NCBI GenBank assembly: GCA_024236295.1
Contig: JACKKT010000001.1
Span: 1-64,000 of the forward strand
Direction: 5' to 3'
Length of the DNA stretch: 64,000 bases
Source: Kordiimonadaceae bacterium
Lineage (GTDB): Bacteria > Pseudomonadota > Alphaproteobacteria > Sphingomonadales > Emcibacteraceae
The notes under the pieces are model-generated. The model was given only the letters and a program-made list of their open reading frames with translations, ran no database searches and was not told the DNA's origin. This document shows, piece by piece, positions 27,943 to 35,245 of the stretch. Position numbers and translations under genes: made by a program. How positions within the stretch are numbered: the first letter of the stretch is position 1; the number at the start of each line of letters is the position of its first letter.

Positions 27943-29340
27943 ATGCCCATTAAATCCAACAAGTTATCTCACATAATACTCGGTCTGTTTATGACAGCTT
28001 TATTATCAGCCTGTGGCGGTGGCGATAGCTTTAGACCAAATTATGATGAAAATAATATGCCGCCGGAACGGCGCGTTAATGGTGAGCTTGCTTTTTCCAG
28101 TCCATCGCTTATGAAAATGGCGGAAAGCTTTCGTATAGCGGGGGATTATACAAGCGCAATCAGGCTGTATCAGCGCGCAGCGAATGAAAGCCCTGAGCAT
28201 GTGCCATCCCGGCTTGCACTTGGCCAGATTTATCAGCGCCTTGGCGCCACGGATGGGGCCATTACCTACTACCGGCAGGTTCTTGACCTTGATCCTGATA
28301 ATACGGAAGCCCAGCTTGGCCTTGGCCAGATGATGGTACAGAATAACCAGCCGGCAGAAGCGATAGATTTTCTGGAAAAAGCGGCGTCAAAGTCACCTGA
28401 TAATTATCGGATTTATAATAGTATCGGACTTGCCTATGATCTTCAGGGGCTTCATGATCAGGCTCAGCAGGCCTATGGTCGCGGATTAAGCAAAAAGCCG
28501 GATAATATTTCGCTTTTAAATAACCTGGCCTTATCGCTGGCTTTTCAGGATGAATTTGCCCCTTCCATCAAGCTGCTGAGTAAAGCGGTAAATCTGGATT
28601 ACAGCCAGACAACGGCACAACAGAACCTGATTATGGTCTATGCCCTTTCCGGTGAGGAAGAGGCTGCCAGAACCATGGCAAAAAGTTTTATGACACCGGA
28701 AGAAATAGAAACCAATATGTACCGGTATAACTGGCTTCGTGGGCTGTCTAGTAAACGCAGGGCACAAGCGGTTTTTCTGAACCTGAATTCATTTCCTGAT
28801 GAAGAAGAGGAAACAAAAGAAGCAGAACTTACCGAACCGGAGCCAACAATGAGTCAGCCAGTCGTTTCCATTGATCCGAAGCGTAAAATGCTGGAAGATA
28901 TCCTGAATTCAGAAAATCAGGGCAGTGATGCCGCACCGGCATTGACAGCTGAACCAGCACGACCAGAAAATGAGTCTCAAGCAGCTGAAGTGAACAATGC
29001 TTTGGAGACATCTTCTGTTCCTGAAAATGATCCTGAAGAAATGCCGCCGATTCAGAATATGGCACCTGTCAACGCATCATTTTATCATCTGCAATTGGGG
29101 TCATATCCGACTGAAAATGCCGCAACTATTGATTGGCGCCGATTACAAATACTGGCACCGGAAATGCTGAAAGATCAGAATATAGATATAAAACCCATTA
29201 TGACTGCAGAAAATAAACAGCGGTTCAGGCTTTATTTTGGACATTATGATAATTTCAGCGCCGCGCAGGAAAATTGCCAGATGCTTCAAAACCAACAGGT
29301 GCCTTGCCTGGTGATGAAAGTGTCTAATAATTCCAATTAA
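27943..29340 (+). CDS. TPR lipoprotein with C-terminal SPOR domain
   Basis: 465 residues. A lipoprotein signal (GLFMTALLSACGGG) places the lipid-anchored Cys near residue 24. Residues ~55-260 carry TPR repeats (AIRLYQRAANESPEHVPSRL, AITYYRQVLDLDPDN, YNSIGLAYDLQGLHDQA), the arrangement seen in TadD-like pilus lipoproteins. A long acidic, proline-rich linker (~285-375) leads to a SPOR-like domain at ~382-460 (FYHLQLGSYPTENAA, RFRLYFGHYDNFSAA). SPOR domains bind denuded peptidoglycan at the septum. It probably bridges envelope and a protein partner; no tad genes are near, so pilus involvement is not supported by context. Confidence 0.85.
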   Translation: MPIKSNKLSHIILGLFMTALLSACGGGDSFRPNYDENNMPPERRVNGELAFSSPSLMKMAESFRIAGDYTSAIRLYQRAANESPEHVPSRLALGQIYQRLGATDGAITYYRQVLDLDPDNTEAQLGLGQMMVQNNQPAEAIDFLEKAASKSPDNYRIYNSIGLAYDLQGLHDQAQQAYGRGLSKKPDNISLLNNLALSLAFQDEFAPSIKLLSKAVNLDYSQTTAQQNLIMVYALSGEEEAARTMAKSFMTPEEIETNMYRYNWLRGLSSKRRAQAVFLNLNSFPDEEEETKEAELTEPEPTMSQPVVSIDPKRKMLEDILNSENQGSDAAPALTAEPARPENESQAAEVNNALETSSVPENDPEEMPPIQNMAPVNASFYHLQLGSYPTENAATIDWRRLQILAPEMLKDQNIDIKPIMTAENKQRFRLYFGHYDNFSAAQENCQMLQNQQVPCLVMKVSNNSN

Positions 29341-29404
29341 ACTTTAAAAAATAAGTAAAATGAAATATGTAAAGTACATATTTTTTGATGAAAGATAATT
29401 AATA

Positions 29405-29749
29405 GTGCTAAAAGACCTAAAAAATAAGCTCGACCTAGACCCTAACCAATGTCAGGACATGAATGAACTGCGGGGACAAATTGATCATCTTGACAGAGAA
29501 ATTGTCGAACTTCTGGCGCTTCGTAAAACATTTATGGACCGCGCTGCAGAGCTTAAAAAGCATAGAAGCCTTGTCAGAGATGATAAACGCGTCGTCGATG
29601 TCATAAAAAAAGTTTCAGAACATGCTTCAAAAAATGGGGCCGATCCGAAACTTGTTGCTGACCTTTACCGAACCATGATTGAATGGTCGATCAATTATGA
29701 ATTTGATCAGTTTGATAAAATTAACAGTGAAATTGGTGAAAGTGCCTAA
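29405..29749 (+). CDS. Chorismate mutase, AroQ type
   Basis: 114 residues, GTG start. It converts chorismate to prephenate (phenylalanine/tyrosine branch). The all-helical AroQ pattern is clear: ELRGQIDHLDREIVELLALRK (first helix with its Arg), KKHRSLVRDDKR (catalytic Lys/Arg pair) and VADLYRTMIEWSINYE. The N-terminal 18 residues are an extension. It follows the TPR-SPOR gene by 65 bp and may be co-transcribed. Its stop overlaps the convergent small membrane protein gene by 4 bases. Confidence 0.88.
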   Translation: MLKDLKNKLDLDPNQCQDMNELRGQIDHLDREIVELLALRKTFMDRAAELKKHRSLVRDDKRVVDVIKKVSEHASKNGADPKLVADLYRTMIEWSINYEFDQFDKINSEIGESA

Positions 29750-29958
29750 TTGCGGCACAGTTTGGGTTGAACCCGCCCAATTCTGACTTTTTCATAAAGA
29801 TTATAAAAACAATTTGCGAAGGTGAATGAGGGAAATTTAATTCCGCTCAGTTCCATATGTTCCTTTAATCCATGAAAAATGTCACGAAGTCCGCCTATGA
29901 CAAGAATGGCAAGCAGGGGAATAAAGCAATAAGAAAGCAGCTGTAGCAGAATATCCAT
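29746..29958 (-). CDS. Small membrane protein with LexA-type box
   Basis: 70 residues with one clear transmembrane helix at ~4-24 (LLQLLSYCFIPLLAILVIGG) and a basic C-terminal tail (EKVRIGRVQPKLCRN). The start has AAGGA 8 bases upstream. The promoter carries a GTTC-N7-GTTC box over its -10 (see the separate feature), the alphaproteobacterial SOS operator type. I do not recognise the family. By analogy, SOS-induced single-helix proteins include cell-division inhibitors (Caulobacter SidA) and TisB-type toxins; this one has no visible similarity to either. It is convergent with the chorismate mutase and divergent from the phosphatase-like array. Confidence 0.7.
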   Translation of the reverse strand: MDILLQLLSYCFIPLLAILVIGGLRDIFHGLKEHMELSGIKFPSFTFANCFYNLYEKVRIGRVQPKLCRN

Positions 29959-29979
29959 TTTATTTTCCTTTATTATTAT

Positions 29980-30019
29980 GTTCTATTATTGTTCTAATTT
30001 AATTCACTGAAATAGTCAA
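29980..30019 (-). promoter_or_regulatory. Promoter with LexA/SOS-type operator
   Basis: On the minus strand TTGACT (30014-30019) and TAGAAC (29991-29996) are 17 bases apart. The box GTTC-TATTATT-GTTC (29980-29994, plus strand; GAAC-N7-GAAC on the transcribed strand) overlaps the -10. GTTC-N7-GTTC is the established LexA site of alphaproteobacteria. A second pair, GAAC at 30020-30023 and 30030-30033, has a 6-base spacer and so is one base short of consensus; it abuts the -35. The predicted start is ~29984, 26 bases before the gene's ATG. Confidence 0.65.
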
Positions 30020-30072
30020 GAACAAAAGAGAACAAAAAGTGAATATTTCGCATTTTTATATGAATTATGATG

Positions 30073-30101
30073 TTGTATGAATAGATCAGAGTAAGTATAA
30101 T
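30073..30101 (+). promoter_or_regulatory. Promoter of the phosphatase-like array
   Basis: TTGTAT (30073-30078), 17-base spacer, perfect TATAAT (30096-30101). The predicted start is ~30108, 26 bases before the ATG of the first array gene. It is one of the strongest-looking promoters in the window. Confidence 0.7.
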
Positions 30102-30133
30102 TTTCAAAATTTTAACAAACAGGAACCACAATT

Positions 30134-30706
30134 ATGGTTATTTATCAAATTTCTAAAAGACGCGTACTGGTCAGTGTATATTCGTTAATCACGGCAATGT
30201 TTTTATTGAATGCCGCACAGGCGCAGAATTCGCCACTGGCTGTAGAGGGTACTCTTGAACCATTTGGTAATCACACGGTATTGCACCAGTTCGGCAATGT
30301 TATTTTTGCCGATCAGCCTGACAAAAATACTGTTGAAATGTATAAGGATCAGGATGTTAAAATGGTTATCAGCATCCGCGGTGAAAATGAAAATGCCGGA
30401 TATGATGAACGCAAGGCTGTGGAAAAGGCCGGGATGGCTTTTGTGCAGATTCCTTACATGAAAGGACGTGCCATTGATGCTGATAATGTTGATCAGCTCA
30501 TTTCTCTTCTGGATATGTCAGAAGCAAATGGTACCAAAATTGTATTGCATTGTACCCATTCTCAACGTGCCGGCTCATTGCTTGGGGTGGCTCTTTATAA
30601 AAAAGGCTACTCACGCGAAGAGGCAAACAGGCTGGCAAAGGAAGCAGGCATGACCAGTGAAATGATCACCAAAATACATAATGAGTATCTTGATAATCTT
30701 AAATAA
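30134..30706 (+). CDS. Exported DUF442/rhodanese-like phosphatase-fold protein, copy 1
   Basis: 190 residues. A signal peptide (~1-30, ending AAQAQ) is followed by one domain with PFGNHTVLHQFGNVIFADQP, then KMVISIRGE, then the active-site loop LHCTHSQRAG (Cys140, Arg145). The loop is C-x4-R, as in DUF442 ('beta-lactamase hydrolase-like') and rhodanese folds, not the C-x5-R of classical tyrosine phosphatases. It is predicted to be periplasmic. The family's substrate is uncertain (phosphate esters or sulfur transfer). First of three tandem paralogues, 33 bp before the next. Confidence 0.82.
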   Translation: MVIYQISKRRVLVSVYSLITAMFLLNAAQAQNSPLAVEGTLEPFGNHTVLHQFGNVIFADQPDKNTVEMYKDQDVKMVISIRGENENAGYDERKAVEKAGMAFVQIPYMKGRAIDADNVDQLISLLDMSEANGTKIVLHCTHSQRAGSLLGVALYKKGYSREEANRLAKEAGMTSEMITKIHNEYLDNLK

Positions 30707-30739
30707 AATTCACTAATTGACAGCCTTTTAGGAAAGATC

Positions 30740-31330
30740 ATGACAAAATTCATTTCACAGTTTGCAAGCCGGATTTTTTATTCCCTCCTTGTATGCGGTT
30801 TTTTATACGCATCTGCCCAGGCGCAATCGGTTGATCTTATAACTGAGAGAACGCAGGCCCCTTTTGGTAATCTTGATAAGACACCACAATTGGGCAATGT
30901 TGTCTATTCCCGCCAGCCTGATGAGGCAACAATTCCCATGCTTAAGGATCAGGGAATTAAAATGGTCTTAAGTGTAAGGTATGATGATGAACCAGTAGGG
31001 TTTGATGCCCGGAAACTGATCGAAAAAAACGGTATCGCGTTCCAGCAGATTTCTTTTTATAAGGGAAGCATTAATGATCAGCCGCGTGCCATTGACCCAC
31101 AGGCCATTGAAGAAATAAGCAAACTTCTTGAGGCAACATCTGCAAACGGGTCAAAAGTATTGCTCCACTGTGAATCGGGGCAACGGGCGGCAGGAGCATT
31201 GGCAGCGGTCCTTTACAAGGATCACGGCTATTCAAAGGAACAATCCATTGATTATGCTAAAAAAGCCGGTATGACCAGTCAGAATGTGCTGAAGGCACTT
31301 GAAGACTATATGTCTGATTTAAAACGTTAA
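30740..31330 (+). CDS. Exported DUF442/rhodanese-like phosphatase-fold protein, copy 2
   Basis: 196 residues with a signal peptide (~1-28, ending SAQAQ). Same layout as copy 1: PFGNLDKTPQLGNVVYSRQP, KMVLSVR, then LHCESGQRAAG with Cys144 and Arg149 (C-x4-R). A downstream helix, YSKEQSIDYAKKAGMTSQ, corresponds to YSREEANRLAKEAGMTSE in copy 1. AGGAAAG precedes the ATG. Clear tandem duplication of the neighbours; it probably shares their transcript. Confidence 0.82.
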   Translation: MTKFISQFASRIFYSLLVCGFLYASAQAQSVDLITERTQAPFGNLDKTPQLGNVVYSRQPDEATIPMLKDQGIKMVLSVRYDDEPVGFDARKLIEKNGIAFQQISFYKGSINDQPRAIDPQAIEEISKLLEATSANGSKVLLHCESGQRAAGALAAVLYKDHGYSKEQSIDYAKKAGMTSQNVLKALEDYMSDLKR

Positions 31331-31353
31331 TTTTGAAATTAAAGGAACAACCA

Positions 31354-32409
31354 ATGAGAAGAATAATAGCATTTACTGTACAGTCATTGGGTATTTTTCT
31401 ACTGTTTTTTACACAGGCCAATGCCCAGACCGCATCATTAACGGCAGAGCAGCGGACAGAAAAGAAAACGCAAGTTCCTTTTGGCAATCTTAAAAACACA
31501 CCATATTTCGGCAATGTGGTTTATGCTGCACAGCCGGATGCTGACACGGTTAAAATGCTTAAAAGCGAAGGGTTTGATCTGGTCATTAATATCCGTGAAC
31601 TAAATGAAGATCTGGGATTTGATGAAAAAGGTCTGATAGAAGGTCAGGGAATTACTTACATGCAAATTCCCTATCTTACCGCTCCTACTTTCGAAGCTGA
31701 ATTTTCCGATGAAGCATTAAGCAAAATAAAGTCAGTAGTGGATGAAGCAACAAACAAAGGTCAGAAAATATTGCTTCATTGCAGTCACGGACAGCGAGCA
31801 GGGTCAAGTCTGGGCATGATTCTTTACCGTGATTATGGGTATTCGAAAGAAGAGGCGCTCGCTGCCGCAACAGCCGCAGGCATGAATAGTGAATGGGCGA
31901 TGCCACGATTTCATCGCTATATTGATAAATCCATACAGGTTATCAAGCCTTTCGGCGGCATTCATAATATCGTCAAATATAAAAATTTCTATATCACCAG
32001 CCAACCGCCGGCAGAGGCTTTTGCCATGATGAAAGAGCGGGGGATCACGACCGTTATCACCAATCGGGCCGCTATTGAAAATAATGGTTTTGAGGAAGAA
32101 AAATATGCCGAAAAGGCGGGATTAAAATTTTATAGGGCCCGAATTTATAATGACCAATACGGAGACATAAAAGACGGCAAAATAAATGTAGCTGAACTTG
32201 AAAAAGCCCTAGGCATTATAGCTTCCACTTCGGATGGTGATGTGCTGGTACATTGTGGTTCTGGTGACCGGGCATCAATGGTTTTAGCGACGCATTTATA
32301 TTCTGTTGATAAAGAAAAACCTGAAGAAGCTCTCAGCAAAGCGAGGATTGCCGGACTAAAACATCCTGGTATTACTGAGCAGCTTGAAAAATATATGGGC
32401 TTAAAATAA
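31354..32409 (+). CDS. Exported two-domain DUF442/rhodanese-like protein, copy 3
   Basis: About 351 residues from ATG 31354 (AAGGA 7 bases upstream; an in-frame TTG at 31333 would include the ribosome binding site). A signal peptide ends near ANAQ. Domain 1 has PFGNLKNTPYFGNVVYAAQP and LHCSHGQRAG (Cys143, Arg148). Domain 2, from ~198, has GGIHNIVKYKNFYITSQPP and VHCGSGDRAS (Cys301, Arg306). Both loops are C-x4-R, so both may be active. Domain 2 has drifted further, so an internal duplication or fusion of two array members is likely. Last gene of the array. Confidence 0.82.
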   Translation: MRRIIAFTVQSLGIFLLFFTQANAQTASLTAEQRTEKKTQVPFGNLKNTPYFGNVVYAAQPDADTVKMLKSEGFDLVINIRELNEDLGFDEKGLIEGQGITYMQIPYLTAPTFEAEFSDEALSKIKSVVDEATNKGQKILLHCSHGQRAGSSLGMILYRDYGYSKEEALAAATAAGMNSEWAMPRFHRYIDKSIQVIKPFGGIHNIVKYKNFYITSQPPAEAFAMMKERGITTVITNRAAIENNGFEEEKYAEKAGLKFYRARIYNDQYGDIKDGKINVAELEKALGIIASTSDGDVLVHCGSGDRASMVLATHLYSVDKEKPEEALSKARIAGLKHPGITEQLEKYMGLK

Positions 32410-32433
32410 CAATATAGATCGTGATTAATAAAA

Positions 32434-32463
32434 ATGCCGGTCCTGTACTATCAGGAACGGCAT
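32434..32463. terminator. Stem-loop between convergent genes
   Basis: ATGCCGGTCCTG (32434-32445) and CAGGAACGGCAT (32452-32463) form a 12-bp stem with one mismatch and a 6-base loop. It lies between the phosphatase-like array and the convergent diguanylate cyclase. No proper T-run follows on the plus strand, so termination may be weak or serve 3'-end protection. Confidence 0.6.
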
Positions 32464-32485
32464 ATTCAATAATTCTTTATTTTTC

Positions 32486-33562
32486 CTATGCAGAAATACT
32501 ATTTTGCCCTGAGATAATCTGGTCCAGTTCCAGTTCACTATGAACCATATTCCGACCGCTAGATTTGGAAAGGTATAAAGCTGAATCGGCTCTTTGAATC
32601 AGATCTTCGACTTTAAGTCCACGCTGTATGCTGGCAACACCAAAGGACATGGTAATTCTACCGAAATTTGCCCCAGTATTTTTATTTCTGATGATGCGCT
32701 GTGAAATTATACTGCGGATATTTTCCGCTAGTTCAATACCATCTGCTAACTTGGCTTTTGGTAACAATATAGCGAATTCTTCACCGCCATAACGGGCTGC
32801 GGAGCCCATAAGACCGAGTTCTTTTTTGATGACATGGGCCACAACTTTTAGCACCTGGTCACCAATCTGATGTCCATAATTGTCATTGAATTTTTTAAAG
32901 AAATCAATATCACAGAGTATTAGGCATAAATCATGTCCCATTTTCTCAAAATTATTCATATATTCAGCAACTTTTTCTTCAAAAAATTTCCGATTACCAA
33001 TATTTGTGAGAGCATCCGTACGACTTTCCAGTCGGGCATTGTTAAGATTTGTCTGTAATCCTTCAATTTTTAGCGTGCTTTCTTCCAGCTTTTCTTCAAG
33101 TTTTACGCTTTGTTCTTTAATTTTGTCCGTATCGGAAATAACCAGTCGAATAATATCTTTTAGCTCATCCGAGCCTTTAAAGTCAGATAATTTATCCATA
33201 TGATCCAGTAACGCTTTTGTATGTTCGCTGGTATCATTTCCTGCGTCTTTTAATACAGAGATAATTTTAGCCAGCTCTTTCTGAAAAGTTGCCCCGGTTT
33301 CAACGATCGTTTTTAATTCTTTTTCTGCAGAGAAGAACTTTTCATATAATTTTTCGTTTAGTTCCTCGTTAAAGGACATTTTCTTTTCGACGAGGCTATC
33401 AACCACCTTTGTCAGATTAAGATCAGAATTGGCAGAATAAGTATACCACAAATGATAATTTTTGGGGGTGGGGACAACTTCATATTCAGTCATCTTGTTT
33501 ATTGTGCTGCTTGAATTTGTCCAGATGAATTCTTTGTCACTGTCGGATAGAAACTTTGTCAT
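32486..33562 (-). CDS. GGDEF diguanylate cyclase
   Basis: 358 residues. It makes cyclic di-GMP from two GTP. The C-terminal GGDEF domain (~190-345) keeps the active site as ARYGGEEFAILLP and the upstream DALTNIGNRKFFEE and LILCDIDFFKKFNDNYGHQ motifs. The RxxD inhibitory site expected 5 residues before GGEEF is absent (the sequence there is GLMG-SAARY), so product inhibition through it is unlikely. The N-terminal half is helical and coiled-coil-rich (~30-175) with no transmembrane segment or known sensor domain, indicating a cytoplasmic protein. The N-terminal LWYTYSANSDLNLTKVVD resembles the helical input region of other alphaproteobacterial cyclases. Confidence 0.93.
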   Translation of the reverse strand: MTKFLSDSDKEFIWTNSSSTINKMTEYEVVPTPKNYHLWYTYSANSDLNLTKVVDSLVEKKMSFNEELNEKLYEKFFSAEKELKTIVETGATFQKELAKIISVLKDAGNDTSEHTKALLDHMDKLSDFKGSDELKDIIRLVISDTDKIKEQSVKLEEKLEESTLKIEGLQTNLNNARLESRTDALTNIGNRKFFEEKVAEYMNNFEKMGHDLCLILCDIDFFKKFNDNYGHQIGDQVLKVVAHVIKKELGLMGSAARYGGEEFAILLPKAKLADGIELAENIRSIISQRIIRNKNTGANFGRITMSFGVASIQRGLKVEDLIQRADSALYLSKSSGRNMVHSELELDQIISGQNSISA

Positions 33563-33632
33563 TTTCTCTTTATCTCTTGTTTTTTATTCAATTGCTTCTT
33601 CCCCCCAGTTACTCAAATACATATAATTAAAT

Positions 33633-33659
33633 ACTAATATACGATCTGACTAATATACG
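33633..33659. repeat. 11-bp direct repeat upstream of the diguanylate cyclase
   Basis: ACTAATATACG occurs at 33633-33643 and again at 33649-33659, with a 5-base spacer (16-bp period). It lies 71-97 bases before the GGDEF gene start in a 256-bp AT-rich intergenic region. Such tandem sites are typical of response-regulator binding, but no regulator is identified. Confidence 0.5.
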
Positions 33660-33818
33660 CTTTGATTCTGAATTTGATAGTAAATTCATTATTTTAAAAA
33701 TTAGTTAAGGCTGAATTAAAAATATATTATTAAAAACAAGCCGTTATTAGGAAAAATTTTCCAGAATTTTAAGAAAAAATTAACCATAAATTATCCCTGG
33801 GGATATTTTAGATTTTTT

Positions 33819-35117
33819 CTAGCGGGTGAGGAAGTCGGGAATATGATCGCCCATTCCAATGACAGGCTTGTTGCTTTTATTGCTGTTATTGGTCCCGGTC
33901 TCGTCCTGTTTTTTCTCAATCCGGGGTTCTTTTTCATTAGATTTCTGCTGTTTTGAATTGTCGGCTTTCTTATTATTTTTCTCAGACAAAATGTCGTCTG
34001 GAATTTTGAAATGCGGGATTTCCTTACCAAGGAATTTTAATAGGCCGTCCAGATATTTTTTGTCCGCTTTTGTGCTTAAGGTAAAAGCAACACCTTTTTT
34101 ACCGGCGCGACCCGTGCGGCCAATGCGGTGAATGTAATCTTCCGGGTTTGAGGGTACATCAAAATTAAAAACATGACCGACATCGGGAATATCAAGGCCT
34201 CTTGCTGCTACATCGCTGGCGACAAGAATTTTTATTTTGCCCTTTTTAAAGTCATCAAGGACTTCCATTCTGGTGCTTTGATGAAGATCGCCATGCAGTT
34301 CTGCTGCGCTGAATTTATGTACATTCAGGGATTTATTGACAATTTTCACATCTTTTTTGCGGTTACAGAAAATAATTGCATTATCAACTTTATTTTCTTT
34401 GATCAGATATCTTAGGACCTGGCGCTTAACTTTATCGGTCCCTTTAAATTTTGCCAGATGTTCTGCAATTGTAACAGCCGTCTGGGTTGGGGCGGACACC
34501 TCAAATTCTTTTGGGTCTTTCAGGAAACTGTCAGTCAGTTTTTTTACTTCAGGCGGCATAGTCGCTGAAAAGAAAAGGGACTGAATTTTCTTGGGAAGCA
34601 TTTTACAGATTTTTTCAATATCGGGAATAAATCCCATATCGAGCATACGGTCAGCTTCATCAACCACCAGCAGTTCAACCCCGGTCAGCATAACATTTCC
34701 ACGTTCAATATGGTCAAGCAGCCGTCCCGGTGTCGCAATCAATACATCAACGCCTTTATCCAGTTTTTTGACCTGTCCGGCAAAATCAGTGCCGCCGATC
34801 AGCAGGGCGCAGGTCAATTTGGAATTTTTCCCGTATTTATCGAAACTTTCCTCAACCTGCGCGGCAAGTTCGCGGGTTGGTTCCAGGATTAATGATCTTG
34901 GCATACGGGCCCGGGCTCGTCCCTGCGATAGAATATCAATCATTGGCAACGTAAATGACGCTGTCTTGCCGGTACCGGTCTGCGCAATACCAAGAATGTC
35001 TCTGCCCTGCAGGATGCTGGGGATTGCCTTTTTCTGGATTGGTGTCGGTTCTGTATATCCGGCATCTTTAATGGCAGATAGAAGCTCGTCGCTTAAACCT
35101 AGATAATCGAAACTCAT
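33819..35117 (-). CDS. DEAD-box RNA helicase (RhlE-like)
   Basis: 432 residues. The N-terminal FDYLGLSDELLSAIKDAGY and Q-motif PTPIQ are followed by Walker A AQTGTGKT, PTRELAAQ, VVDEADRMLDMG, FFSATMP, and the helicase C motifs VASDVAARGLDIP and HRIGRTGRAG. A lysine/asparagine-rich disordered tail (~375-432) is typical of RhlE. It unwinds RNA duplexes, for example in ribosome assembly or degradosome work. Which paralogue group it belongs to is not certain. Confidence 0.93.
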   Translation of the reverse strand: MSFDYLGLSDELLSAIKDAGYTEPTPIQKKAIPSILQGRDILGIAQTGTGKTASFTLPMIDILSQGRARARMPRSLILEPTRELAAQVEESFDKYGKNSKLTCALLIGGTDFAGQVKKLDKGVDVLIATPGRLLDHIERGNVMLTGVELLVVDEADRMLDMGFIPDIEKICKMLPKKIQSLFFSATMPPEVKKLTDSFLKDPKEFEVSAPTQTAVTIAEHLAKFKGTDKVKRQVLRYLIKENKVDNAIIFCNRKKDVKIVNKSLNVHKFSAAELHGDLHQSTRMEVLDDFKKGKIKILVASDVAARGLDIPDVGHVFNFDVPSNPEDYIHRIGRTGRAGKKGVAFTLSTKADKKYLDGLLKFLGKEIPHFKIPDDILSEKNNKKADNSKQQKSNEKEPRIEKKQDETGTNNSNKSNKPVIGMGDHIPDFLTR

Positions 35118-35245
35118 AAGTTAATCGGATTCCTTTAACGTCATCTTTCCCGCGCACAATAGGGAATAAGTGCAAAAAGTCAATATACATCACCTTTCAT
35201 AGGGAAAATACTTAGCATTTTACAGAATTATAATAGTTGGCCTTG

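Noticed and set aside
30020..30033. Second LexA-like box GAAC-N6-GAAC
   Set aside because: The spacer is six bases, not the seven of the known consensus, so it is mentioned only as a near-copy and not called as an independent site.
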